Of a stretch of DNA of 17,701 nt, positions 7,832 through 17,701 are shown one piece after another (the stretch's first letter is position 1; the number at the start of each line of letters is the position of its first letter). The DNA is from Bordetella parapertussis (GTDB taxonomy: Bacteria > Pseudomonadota > Gammaproteobacteria > Burkholderiales > Burkholderiaceae_B): contig CAMEAW010000050.1 in assembly GCA_945911685.1 (NCBI GenBank), forward strand, positions 1 through 17,701, read 5' to 3'. A program made the position numbers and the translations under genes. Below the pieces are notes generated by a model. The model made no database searches, was not told the origin of the DNA, and was given only the letters and a program-made list of their open reading frames with translations.

Positions 7832-9376
7832 TTGAAATACAAAGACTTAAGAGATTTTATCGCGCAGCTTGAGCGCTCGGGTGAACTTAAACGCATCAGT
7901 CAACCCGTTTCCACCTCGCTTGAAATGACCGAGATTTCTGATCGCGTTCTCAAAGCCGAGGGCCCAGCGCTGCTGTTTGAAAACGCCACGCATAACGGCC
8001 AACCTGCCTCGATGCCGGTCTTGGCAAATTTATTTGGCACACCCGCGCGCGTCGCGCGTGGCATGGGCGCTGAAAATGTTGGCGCCCTGCGCGAGATCGG
8101 CGAACTACTCGCCTCTTTACGCGAACCCGAGGCCCCAAAGGGTTTTCGTGATGCCTTAGCAAAAGTATCGATGCTTAAAGCAGCCTTATGGGACATGAGC
8201 CCCAAGACGGTTCGTGGTGCCGCCTGCCAAGAAATTGTTTGGGAGGGTAAGGATGTAGATCTTGCCAAGCTACCTATTCAAACCTGTTGGCCCGGCGACA
8301 TTGCGCCGTTGCTCACCTGGGGTTTGGTGATCACGCGCGGCCCCAACGCTCGTCGACAAAATCTAGGGATTTATCGGCAACAAGTGATTGGCCGCAACAA
8401 GCTCATCATGCGCTGGCTCTCGCATCGCGGCGGCGCGCTTGATTTTAGAGATCACGCGCTGGCACACCCCGGAACACCCTTTCCCATTGCCGTGGCTCTG
8501 GGTGCTGATCCAGCCACTACGTTGGGCGCCGTTACACCTGTTCCGGACAGCTTGTCTGAGTATCAATTCGCAGGTTTGCTACGCGGCGCACGCACTGAAG
8601 TCACCAAGGCGATTGGCAGCGAACTGTCGGTGCCGGCGACCGCCGAGATCGTGCTTGAAGGGCACTTGCTGCCCAACTCAGATCCGCGCGCCATCAAACC
8701 TGTTGCCCCTCAAGGCGTGAACCCGCCACCCGCGTCCGACTACGAACTTGCGCTTGAGGGCCCTTATGGCGACCATACTGGCTATTACAACGAGCAAGAC
8801 TGGTTTCCCGTGTTTACGGTTGAACGCATTACCATGCGTCGCAACCCGATTTATCACACCACCTACACTGGCAAGCCGCCCGATGAACCCGCCATACTAG
8901 GCGTCGCGCTCAATGAAGTCTTCGTGCCGATTTTGCGTCGACAGTTGCCCGAGATCGTTGACTTTTATCTGCCACCTGAAGGTTGTAGCTATCGCTTAGC
9001 CGTTGTGTCGATTCGCAAACAGTATCCCGGCCACGCCAAGCGTGTGATGTTTGGTTTGTGGAGTATCTTGCGCCAGTTCATGTACACAAAATTTATTGTA
9101 GTTGTCGATCAAGACATCAACCCACGCGACTGGAAAGAAGTCGTCTGGGCAATGACCACGCGTATGGATCCGGTGCGCGACACCCTGCTCGTCGAAAACA
9201 CGCCGATCGACTATTTGGATTTTGCTTCGCCGGTTTCAGGGCTCGGCGGAAAAATGGGGCTCGACGCCACCAATAAATGGCCAGGCGAAACCCAGCGTGA
9301 GTGGGGAACACCGATTACGATGGATGCCGCCACCAAAGCGCGCGTAGATGCAATGTGGGGCGAGTTGGGGCTCTAA
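7832..9376 (+). CDS. ubiD: 4-hydroxy-3-polyprenylbenzoate decarboxylase UbiD (TTG start)
   Basis: UbiD removes the carboxyl group from the polyprenylated 4-hydroxybenzoate ring in ubiquinone synthesis, using the prenylated FMN made by UbiX. The 514-residue length fits the family (E. coli about 497). Visible motifs are [17 protein letters not shown] (174-190; Asn177 and Arg182 are likely metal/cofactor ligands) and [13 protein letters not shown] (308-320; Glu309 and Asp314 match the catalytic acidic pair). [18 protein letters not shown] and [13 protein letters not shown] are also conserved. Translation almost certainly starts at TTG 7832: it gives the family N-terminus [14 protein letters not shown], an in-frame TAA lies at 7808-7810 with no ATG between, and the next Met is residue 32. 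The ribosome site is weak (CGGA). No ubiX is in the window. Confidence 0.96.
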   Translation: MKYKDLRDFIAQLERSGELKRISQPVSTSLEMTEISDRVLKAEGPALLFENATHNGQPASMPVLANLFGTPARVARGMGAENVGALREIGELLASLREPEAPKGFRDALAKVSMLKAALWDMSPKTVRGAACQEIVWEGKDVDLAKLPIQTCWPGDIAPLLTWGLVITRGPNARRQNLGIYRQQVIGRNKLIMRWLSHRGGALDFRDHALAHPGTPFPIAVALGADPATTLGAVTPVPDSLSEYQFAGLLRGARTEVTKAIGSELSVPATAEIVLEGHLLPNSDPRAIKPVAPQGVNPPPASDYELALEGPYGDHTGYYNEQDWFPVFTVERITMRRNPIYHTTYTGKPPDEPAILGVALNEVFVPILRRQLPEIVDFYLPPEGCSYRLAVVSIRKQYPGHAKRVMFGLWSILRQFMYTKFIVVVDQDINPRDWKEVVWAMTTRMDPVRDTLLVENTPIDYLDFASPVSGLGGKMGLDATNKWPGETQREWGTPITMDAATKARVDAMWGELGL

Positions 9377-9456
9377 TGCCCTCTCATAGATGCCGCGATC
9401 AAGGCGCGTCAAGACGTAAGGTAGGGTGAACTGGGGGTTTAAGTTGCGCGGCACAG

Positions 9457-10188
9457 CTACCGCAACACCTTCACCTCAACCACCGATTTCTGCCCCGAGT
9501 GCTCGATCTCTTGCTTCATCACCAAGTTGGTTGATGGGCAAAACCAATCGGTCACTTGAGATTGAATCGATGGGATCGGTAGCACCATGCCTTGCACTTG
9601 TGCCGTGGTCGCATCGGTACTGCGAGAGTAGCGCACGGGCCAGCATTGCAACTTACCGATCGCGGTCTGGACAGTTTGCTGCGCGCCGACGGTTTTTTCA
9701 CCCATGCGCACACCAACCGGAGTGGTAGGGCCACGTTTGGGATCGCCCACCGCTAGGGAATATGACTGCGCAGGAAACTTTTGCCCTGCAGCGCGAATGG
9801 GCGCACCAAAACCAAACAGCCCCAGCAACTGCACATCAAAGGTAGCCGTGTCTGCTGCTTTACCCGGGCGCGCACTTGCGACGCTTGTTTGGTTACCACT
9901 TACGTTTAAGACATGATCGATATCGCTCGAGCCGCTTAAAAAACTCATCAGTGCATAGTTGGCAAAACCTTTCACCTGCGCCTGGCATGCAGTGCCTGAA
10001 GTTTTTTTAACTTGGCTGAACGTTAACTTAGCCGAGACATTCAACATGCCTGAGCTACCAATCTCAATCACACCGCCGTTATGAAAAAACCGAGCATCGC
10101 AAATTTGCGCCTGCGTAATTGTACAAACGCCCAGCAACGCCAAGAGCGTCAAAACTTTACCAGAGCGCCACATATCTTTGGCCTTCAT
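9457..10188 (-). CDS. secreted protein of unknown function with four mature cysteines
   Basis: I do not recognise the family with certainty. The product is up to 243 residues with a Sec signal peptide: a basic start, a hydrophobic core VLTLLALLGVCTI, and likely cleavage after TQA near residue 27. The mature protein has four cysteines (30, 68, 182, 217), compatible with two disulfides in the periplasm, and is rich in short beta-prone segments. Its C-terminal half (QCWPVRYSR, then VTDWFCPSTNLVMKQE) reads like a lipid- or peptidoglycan-proximal beta-barrel fold such as the DUF3108 type, but this is only a stylistic match. A second ATG at 10173 has GAAGG 8 nt upstream and would give MWRSGKVLTLL, a more standard signal start. 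It lies 64 bp downstream of dacB on the same strand and may share its transcript, hinting at an envelope role. Confidence 0.72.
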   Translation of the reverse strand: MKAKDMWRSGKVLTLLALLGVCTITQAQICDARFFHNGGVIEIGSSGMLNVSAKLTFSQVKKTSGTACQAQVKGFANYALMSFLSGSSDIDHVLNVSGNQTSVASARPGKAADTATFDVQLLGLFGFGAPIRAAGQKFPAQSYSLAVGDPKRGPTTPVGVRMGEKTVGAQQTVQTAIGKLQCWPVRYSRSTDATTAQVQGMVLPIPSIQSQVTDWFCPSTNLVMKQEIEHSGQKSVVEVKVLR

Positions 10189-10252
10189 CGATTCAATAGC
10201 CGATTGAGTAGTGTGCGCTGCCTCAGGCCCTTGGTCAAGTCGATGAATCGCG

Positions 10253-11677
10253 TCAGCGTGCAGTCAACCAGGCGATCAGTGTATTTTCAAACGCGCGTGC
10301 TTCATGGGCTCGCTCGTGGTTCACCATACTAATTACGACGTAGCGCTTGCCGCTCGCGCCCCACACGTAACCCGCCACTGAACGCACGTCGCGCAAGGCA
10401 CCGGTTTTAAGGTGCGCCATTGATTTTGTTGACGGATCACGCAGACGATTACGCGTGGTGCCATCCGAGCCAAGAATTGATAACGAGGCGACATACTCTG
10501 GCATCACAGTGGAGGTCCAGGCCTTTTGCAGCATCTGCGCCAAGCTGTCGGCCGACACCACACCGTTGCGCGATAAACCAGACCCGTTATCAAGCACCAT
10601 ACCTTTCATCGGCAGGCCTTGACGCGCTAAGACCTCTTGGGCAACTTGCACGCTACCAGCGACTGTTGCCGGACGACGACCGGCCTCAGCACCTAGCGTC
10701 AGCAATAGCACCCGCGTCATCACGTTATTACTACGTTTGTTAATTAAACGAATTACTTCAGACAGGGGGGGCGACTGATGCGAGGCTACGATGATCGCCC
10801 CGGCTGGAATCGCGCCGCTGCGGATCGACCCGGTAATGACCCCACCTAACTCTTGCCACAATGAACGCAGTACACGTGCGCCAAATTCTTGTTGCGAGAA
10901 GGCCAAACGAAACACGTCAAACTCGCCACAAGAGCCCACGGCCTTACCTGAAACGCGGAACTTAACCGTGCCCTCAGTCATCGTGATGTCAGTGCTAATG
11001 TTGGGCGAGCCTGGGCACACGCCGTCTACCCACTGTACGTTGCCGTCAATCTGCACACCGGCCATGGGTGGGTCGACAAACGACTTCCAGCTGCGCGTGC
11101 CTGGATCGGGCGAAAATACGAGGCGCACGGCACCAAAGCCCACCATGAAGGCATCTGGGCTGGCGTTATAAGGGCTGTAAGCAGAACCATCAAACGTACT
11201 CGGATCAATCGTTACATCACCAAAGATTGAACGGTCGATCACGATTTCAGGGATTTCGCGCACGCCGCGCAACCGCAAGTCGCGCAGCAAACGCCAAAGA
11301 TCTTGTAATAAAAAGATAGGATCGCCACCCGCCCGAAGGTACAGCGGGCCACTCAACACACCTTGCTCTGAAGCCTTAGCGTCAGACCCAATCAGTAAGT
11401 CCGTATTCCAGGTGTAGGCCGGCCCCAACCGCGACACGGCTGCATAGGTGGTGATCAATTTCATCACCGAGGCCGGATTGCGCGGTACCTCGGGTGACAC
11501 TGCAAATAGCTGCGGACCACCGATTTCTTGCACCAGCACTGAAAGCGAGGATTCAGGTAATTTTGTTTGCGCCCAAGCACGTGCCAGCTCAGGCGGCAAG
11601 CCAGCCTGCGCACAGGCGCTGGTTAAAGCAAACAAGGCGCTCAACCCAAGCGCCAAGCCACAAAGCCTTTGCTTCAA
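10253..11677 (-). CDS. dacB: D-alanyl-D-alanine carboxypeptidase/endopeptidase (PBP4 type, peptidase S13)
   Basis: This periplasmic penicillin-binding protein trims peptidoglycan by removing terminal D-Ala and cutting peptide cross-links. Numbered from the TTG at 11677, it is 474 residues, matching E. coli PBP4 (477). It opens with a clean signal peptide (KQRLCGLALGLSALFALTSA, cleavage near CAQA). The three catalytic motifs are Ser70-V-M-Lys73 (PASVMKLITT), Ser316-N-N (KRSNNVMTR) and Lys424-T-G (AHLKTGALRD). Domain insertions typical of S13 enzymes lie between the first two. The reading frame stays open upstream to 11890 (545 residues), with ATGs at 11872 and 11836. That extension would place about 70 residues, including four decapeptide repeats, before the signal peptide, so I prefer the shorter start, though its ribosome site is weak. 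A run of seven C (coding strand) lies at 10766-10772. Confidence 0.92.
   Translation of the reverse strand: MKQRLCGLALGLSALFALTSACAQAGLPPELARAWAQTKLPESSLSVLVQEIGGPQLFAVSPEVPRNPASVMKLITTYAAVSRLGPAYTWNTDLLIGSDAKASEQGVLSGPLYLRAGGDPIFLLQDLWRLLRDLRLRGVREIPEIVIDRSIFGDVTIDPSTFDGSAYSPYNASPDAFMVGFGAVRLVFSPDPGTRSWKSFVDPPMAGVQIDGNVQWVDGVCPGSPNISTDITMTEGTVKFRVSGKAVGSCGEFDVFRLAFSQQEFGARVLRSLWQELGGVITGSIRSGAIPAGAIIVASHQSPPLSEVIRLINKRSNNVMTRVLLLTLGAEAGRRPATVAGSVQVAQEVLARQGLPMKGMVLDNGSGLSRNGVVSADSLAQMLQKAWTSTVMPEYVASLSILGSDGTTRNRLRDPSTKSMAHLKTGALRDVRSVAGYVWGASGKRYVVISMVNHERAHEARAFENTLIAWLTAR
10766..10772 (-). repeat. C7/G7 homopolymer inside dacB
   Basis: Seven consecutive G on the plus strand (C7 on the coding strand) encode S-P-P-L in HQSPPLSEV, shortly before the SNN motif (residues 316-318) of DacB. 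The frame is intact. A one-base slip would remove the SNN and KTG motifs and inactivate the enzyme. The tract is short, so this is only a possible variation site. Confidence 0.75.
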
Positions 11678-11685
11678 ATACGGGC

Positions 11686-11805
11686 CTGTCGCCCGCTCCC
11701 AAGTTGGTTTCAGCTCTGCCGCTCGCGTCAAAGTGTTTATCAAATCTGTCGCCCGCGTCAAAGTGTTTATCAAATCTGTCGCCCGCGCCCAAATCGGTGT
11801 CAATA
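11686..11805 (-). repeat. four 30-bp tandem repeats at the 5' end of dacB
   Basis: Four contiguous 30-bp units lie in exact register at 11686-11715, 11716-11745, 11746-11775 and 11776-11805. The two central units match almost perfectly (an identical stretch of about 34 bp recurs at a 30-bp offset). The outer two are more diverged but keep the core GCGGGCGACAG on the dacB strand. In the dacB frame the units encode LTPIWARATD, LINTLTRATD, LINTLTRAAE and LKPTWERATG. They end 8 bp before the preferred TTG start of dacB, so they are either leader/promoter DNA or an N-terminal extension placed before the signal peptide. There are no spacers, which excludes a CRISPR array. Confidence 0.85.
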
Positions 11806-11971
11806 AAAAGCCTGTCTTTGTCTGCAAACCCGTCATTACCGCCGCCTGTTTTTTCGTATCAGCCCACAGCATACAAAAAAAGCACCCCAACGGGCTAAAA
11901 TGCGCGGTCTTTCTTGGCTTACTCTGCGAAATCAGCTTAAGTCACCTCAAACCACTAAAGACTCAACTGAC

Positions 11972-14382
<2,411 letters not shown>

Positions 14383-14415
14383 CCAGCGATTCACATTTAC
14401 ACAAAGGAGACCTTA

Positions 14416-14757
14416 ATGTCTGCTCAAGAAATTTCCAGCATTGTGCTGGCCCAAGCCGCTGATACTGCCAGCTCGTTAATGAGCATGGCTCCAATCGTTT
14501 TAATGTTTGTAGTGTTGTACTTTTTGATGATCCGCCCACAAATGAAACGCCAAAAAGAGCATAAAGCGCTTTTGGCTGCCTTGGCAAAAGGCGACGAAGT
14601 CATCTGCGCTGGCGGCTTGCTTGGCAAGGTAAGCAAAGTCAGCGATAGCTACGTGACGATTGAAATCTCTGAGCACGGCACAACACCCATCGAAGTTGTG
14701 ATGCAAAAAGCCTCAGTGGCAACCGTGTTGCCAAAAGGTACGATCAAAGCGCTTTAA
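14416..14757 (+). CDS. yajC: Sec translocase accessory subunit YajC
   Basis: YajC is a small inner-membrane partner of SecDF in the SecYEG-SecDF-YajC holotranslocon. The 113-residue protein has one transmembrane segment (about 24-38, MAPIVLMFVVLYFLM), then the conserved RPQMKRQKEHK (40-50) and a cytoplasmic domain with GDEVICAGGLLGKV (59-72). The start is firm: AAGGAG (14404-14409) lies 6 nt before the ATG, the best ribosome site in this gene run. It follows tgt by 33 bp and precedes secD by 65 bp; the order tgt-yajC-secD-secF is widely conserved in Proteobacteria. Confidence 0.97.
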   Translation: MSAQEISSIVLAQAADTASSLMSMAPIVLMFVVLYFLMIRPQMKRQKEHKALLAALAKGDEVICAGGLLGKVSKVSDSYVTIEISEHGTTPIEVVMQKASVATVLPKGTIKAL

Positions 14758-14772
14758 GGCTTTGATTGAATG

Positions 14773-14816
14773 CCCCGTCGCATGTTGCGCCGGGGTCAAA
14801 CTCTTATTGATCCCCG
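14773..14816 (+). promoter_or_regulatory. two mutually exclusive hairpins in the yajC-secD spacer
   Basis: CGGGG at 14791-14795 can pair with CCCCG upstream (14773-14777) or with CCCCG downstream (14812-14816). The upstream hairpin gains CGCA/TGCG (14779-14782 with 14786-14789) after one mismatch and has a 3-nt loop. The downstream hairpin gains TCAA/TTGA (14796-14799 with 14807-14810) with one bulged T and a 7-nt loop, and ends 6 nt before the secD ATG. Neither is followed by a T-run, so neither looks like a simple terminator. A role in controlling secD translation is inference. Confidence 0.4.
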
Positions 14817-14822
14817 TCGGCA

Positions 14823-16691
14823 ATGAACCGCTACCCTATTTGGAAATACCTGACGGTGCTGGTCGCGGTTGTGATCGGCCTGCTCTATACCCTGCCTAAT
14901 CTATACGGCGAATCGCCTGCCGTACAAATTTCAAGCGCAAAATCCACGCTCAAACTTGATGCGGGCATGCTTGATCGCGCCCAAGACATCTTGAAAAAAG
15001 CCGGCGTGGCCAGTACCGGCGCTGCCTTTGAACAAAATGGTCCAGTTGGTACGGTTCGCGTACGTTTCGCTAATACAGACCAGCAAATCCTGGCGCGCGA
15101 CACCATCGAAAAAGCACTCAATCCCAATGCTGCCGAGCCTACGTACACGGTGGCACTGAACCTGCTGCCTGCCTCACCGAGTTGGCTGAGTGCCATCGGT
15201 GCACACCCAATGTATTTAGGGCTCGATCTGCGGGGCGGCGTTCACTTTTTGCTGCAAGTCGATATGCAAGGCGCGCTCACTGCGCGCTACGACTCGCTTG
15301 TCACCGACTTACGTGCAGCCTTGCGTGATCAAAAAATTGAAAATACCGGTATTGATCGCAGCGCCATGTCAGTCGTGCTGTCGTTTTCAAGCGCCGCCAA
15401 CCGCGACCGGGCCATCAGCACCCTGCGCACGCGCAACCCCGATCTGCAGATGGTTGAACGCACAGAAGGCGCTCGCCTACAAATCGTCGCCACCCTTAGC
15501 CAAACAGCAATGACTGCCGTGCAAGCTAATGCACTCAAACAAAACATCACCACCCTACACAACCGTATCAACGAACTCGGCGTGGCCGAACCCGTGATTC
15601 AGCAGCAAGGCGCTGATCGTATCGTAGTGCAGCTTCCGGGCGTGCAAGACGTGGCTAAAGCCAAAGACATCTTGGGTCGTACCGCGACGCTAGAAATTAG
15701 AATGGTTGACGACTCACCCGCCGCGCAAAGCGCCTTGGCTGCGGGTACCGTGCCCTTTGGTCTTGAGCGTTACCAAGATCGCGATGGCCGTCCCCTCTTG
15801 TTGCGTCGCCAAGTGATTTTGACAGGCGAAAACTTACAAGACGCTCAAGCCGGGCGAGACAATCAATCGCAACAGGCAGCCGTGCATCTCACGCTCGACT
15901 CAAAAGGTGCGCGCATTTTTCGTGACATCACACGCGACAACATCGGCAAACGCATGGCGATCTTGTTGTTTGAAAAAGGCCGTGGCGAGATCGTAACCGC
16001 GCCAGTCATCCGCGGTGAGATCCCAGGCGGTCAGGTACAAATCTCGGGCAGCATGTCTGCCGAAGAGGCTGCCGATACTGCCTTGTTGCTGCGCGCGGGC
16101 TCGCTCGCCGCCCCCATGGAAATCATCGAAGAGCGCACGATCGGCCCAAGCCTGGGTGCCGAAAATATCTCAAAGGGCTTTAATTCAACGCTCTATGGCT
16201 TCCTTGCGATCGCGATTTTTATGCTGATCTATTACCACCTGTTTGGCATGTTTTCCTCTATTGGCCTCGCCCTGAACGTCTTGATGCTGTTAGCCGTATT
16301 GTCCATGTTGCAGGCAACCCTCACCCTGCCAGGTATTGCTGCGATTGCCCTGACACTCGGTATGGCAATTGACTCCAACGTGTTGATCAATGAGCGCATT
16401 CGTGAAGAGCTTCGTAATGGCGAGGCGCCCCAACAAGCGATCAGCCTTGGCTTTGACCGAGCCTGGAGCACTATTCTTGACTCAAACCTCACTACGCTGA
16501 TCGTGGGCGTAGCACTCTTGGTGTTTGGCTCTGGCCCTGTACGCGGTTTCGCGGTAGTGCATTGTCTTGGCATTTTGACCTCGATGTTTACCTCGGTGGT
16601 GGGCGTGCGTGCCTTAGCAAATCTTTGGTACGGACGCCAAAAGAAACTGCAATCTATTTCGATCGGTACGGTCTGGAAACCCAAAGACTGA
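14823..16691 (+). CDS. secD: protein translocase subunit SecD
   Basis: SecD works with SecF in the inner membrane to pull exported proteins through SecYEG using the proton gradient. The 622-residue length matches the proteobacterial family. An N-terminal membrane segment (about 8-25) begins MNRYPIWKYLTVLVAVV. The P1 region carries YLGLDLRGGVHFLLQVDM (131-148), with PVIRGEIPGGQVQISG (394-409) before the membrane domain. Five C-terminal segments (about 455-600) include GMAIDSNVLINERIREEL (513-530), where Asp517 corresponds to the conserved proton-path aspartate. The start agrees with homologues but has no clear ribosome site; the bases just upstream can lie in a hairpin. secF follows after 69 bp. 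Confidence 0.98.
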   Translation: MNRYPIWKYLTVLVAVVIGLLYTLPNLYGESPAVQISSAKSTLKLDAGMLDRAQDILKKAGVASTGAAFEQNGPVGTVRVRFANTDQQILARDTIEKALNPNAAEPTYTVALNLLPASPSWLSAIGAHPMYLGLDLRGGVHFLLQVDMQGALTARYDSLVTDLRAALRDQKIENTGIDRSAMSVVLSFSSAANRDRAISTLRTRNPDLQMVERTEGARLQIVATLSQTAMTAVQANALKQNITTLHNRINELGVAEPVIQQQGADRIVVQLPGVQDVAKAKDILGRTATLEIRMVDDSPAAQSALAAGTVPFGLERYQDRDGRPLLLRRQVILTGENLQDAQAGRDNQSQQAAVHLTLDSKGARIFRDITRDNIGKRMAILLFEKGRGEIVTAPVIRGEIPGGQVQISGSMSAEEAADTALLLRAGSLAAPMEIIEERTIGPSLGAENISKGFNSTLYGFLAIAIFMLIYYHLFGMFSSIGLALNVLMLLAVLSMLQATLTLPGIAAIALTLGMAIDSNVLINERIREELRNGEAPQQAISLGFDRAWSTILDSNLTTLIVGVALLVFGSGPVRGFAVVHCLGILTSMFTSVVGVRALANLWYGRQKKLQSISIGTVWKPKD

Positions 16692-16760
16692 ACTCAACAC
16701 TGCACTTCACGCTCGGGGGCGTTACCGCGCCACCGGCAATTGCTTAGTACCTAAAAGATC

Positions 16761-17701
16761 ATGGAATTATTTAGAATCGGTCGCACCATCCCCTTTATGC
16801 GCCACGCATTGGTCTTGAACGCGATCAGTTTCATCACGTTCATTCTTGCGGTGTTCTTTATCGTGACGCGCGGCTTTCACTTGTCGATCGAATTCACCGG
16901 CGGCACTGTGATGGAGGTCAACTACACCCAAGCTGCGCCGATAGAGCAGGTGCGTACGGTTGTATCCGGCCTGGGCTACACAGACTTTCAAGTACAAAAC
17001 TTTGGTACCTCCCGCGATCTGATGATCCGCCTTCCCCTTGCCCCGGGGCAAAGTTCGGCAACACAAAGCGAAACCGTGATGAAAGCCCTCAAGGTTGCGG
17101 ATGCAACCGTCGAGTTGCGTCGCGTTGAGTTCGTCGGGCCTCAAGTCGGACGCGAGCTCGTTGAAAATGGCTTACTTGCTTTGCTGTTTGTGATTATTGG
17201 TATTGTCGTGTACTTGGCCATTCGCTTTGAATGGAAATTCGCTGTGGCCGGGGTCTTGGCAAACCTACACGACGTCGTCATTATTCTGGGATTTTTCGCC
17301 TTTTTTGGGTGGGAATTTTCACTCTCGGTATTAGCCGGTGTGTTGGCCGTGTTGGGCTACTCGGTGAACGAGTCGGTCGTGATCATGGACCGGATCCGTG
17401 AAAACTTTCGAAAAGAACGCAATATGTCGGTGGTCGAAGTCATTGATGGCGCGATTACACAAACCATTTCACGCACCATCATCACCCACGCGAGCACGCA
17501 AATGATGGTGATGGCGATGCTGCTGTTCGGTGGCCCAACCCTGCATTACTTTGCCCTCGCCCTAACCATCGGTATCTGGTTTGGTATTTATTCATCGGTA
17601 TTCGTAGCAGCCGCGATCGCCATGTGGTTGGGCGTCAAACGCGAAGACCTGATTAAACCGGTCAAAAAAGCCGAGCAAGCCGACGAGGTTTACGAGGAAT
17701 A
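16761..17701 (+). CDS. secF: protein translocase subunit SecF (stop codon cut by window edge)
   Basis: SecF pairs with SecD to form the proton-driven export motor. From the ATG at 16761, 313 residues are visible, ending DEVYEE; the last two bases, TA, are probably the start of a stop codon, so the protein is essentially complete (E. coli 323). Motifs include FHLSIEFTGGTVMEV (39-53), the P4-type VELRRVEFVGPQVGREL (117-133), and LGYSVNESVVIMDRIRENF (198-216) with the conserved Asp210. Six transmembrane segments are expected: one near 17-36 and five from about 135 to 290. The start matches homologues (MELFRIGRTIPFM); the ribosome site is weak. The C-terminal tail is short and charged. Confidence 0.97.
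   Translation, partial: MELFRIGRTIPFMRHALVLNAISFITFILAVFFIVTRGFHLSIEFTGGTVMEVNYTQAAPIEQVRTVVSGLGYTDFQVQNFGTSRDLMIRLPLAPGQSSATQSETVMKALKVADATVELRRVEFVGPQVGRELVENGLLALLFVIIGIVVYLAIRFEWKFAVAGVLANLHDVVIILGFFAFFGWEFSLSVLAGVLAVLGYSVNESVVIMDRIRENFRKERNMSVVEVIDGAITQTISRTIITHASTQMMVMAMLLFGGPTLHYFALALTIGIWFGIYSSVFVAAAIAMWLGVKREDLIKPVKKAEQADEVYEE

Noticed and set aside
11686-11805. CRISPR-like array from the 30-bp repeats
   Set aside because: The units are directly adjacent with no spacers, are diverged, and no cas genes are present.
11678-11890. Extending dacB to the TTG at 11890 (545 residues)
   Set aside because: It would put about 70 residues before a normal signal peptide and exceed the family length; kept only as an alternative in the dacB entry and the repeat finding.
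11900-11971. Extending queA to the ATG at 11900
   Set aside because: The extra 24 residues are not family-like, there is no ribosome site, and the ATG overlaps a TAAAAT box that may be the -10 element.
14773-14795. Intrinsic terminator after yajC
   Set aside because: The hairpin is good but has no T-run after it, and secD must be read through.
16692-16760. Hidden small gene or strong hairpin in the secD-secF spacer
   Set aside because: Only a 4-bp GGCG/CGCC stem and no ORF with a ribosome site were found; nothing supportable.

Overview
The window looks like chromosomal housekeeping DNA from a betaproteobacterium, most likely Burkholderiales and plausibly Alcaligenaceae. The grounds are the order queA-tgt-yajC-secD-secF, the fused malic enzyme/phosphotransacetylase MaeB, a Tat-like FAD-oxidase relative beside it, and the protein sequences themselves. 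This placement rests on recalled family resemblance, not on a search. I see no tRNA, rRNA, insertion sequence, prophage or CRISPR array.

Layout, left to right. The 5' part of a transketolase gene (minus strand, cut by the left edge) diverges from rsmE (16S rRNA m3U1498 methyltransferase). Next come three minus-strand genes, listed here by position: an orphan barstar-like gene, maeB, and a degenerate FAD-binding oxidase relative that reads into maeB with a 21-bp gap. Only 31 bp separates the oxidase relative from a divergent class I aminotransferase. A membrane-anchored lytic transglycosylase (minus), possibly preceded by a coupled 21-codon leader ORF, diverges from ubiD (ubiquinone synthesis), which starts with TTG. 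Two minus-strand envelope genes follow: an unassigned secreted four-cysteine protein and dacB (PBP4-type DD-carboxypeptidase/endopeptidase). The right third is a plus-strand run: queA and tgt (queuosine tRNA modification, overlapping by 4 bp), then yajC, secD and secF (Sec translocon accessory complex). The right edge falls inside the probable secF stop codon.

The genes are mostly ordinary; the unusual material is small-scale. Three unrelated ORFs carry imperfect tandem repeats whose period is a multiple of three: 12 bp in the oxidase relative, 30 bp at the 5' end of dacB, and 18 bp inside a roughly 60-residue insertion in QueA. The yajC-secD spacer can form two mutually exclusive hairpins, the second ending just upstream of a secD start that has no clear Shine-Dalgarno sequence. 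The barstar gene has a palindrome where an operator would be expected, and no barnase is in sight. Non-ATG starts are common (ubiD TTG, tgt GTG, and probably queA GTG, the oxidase relative GTG and dacB TTG). I do not see a clearly new multi-gene system here.
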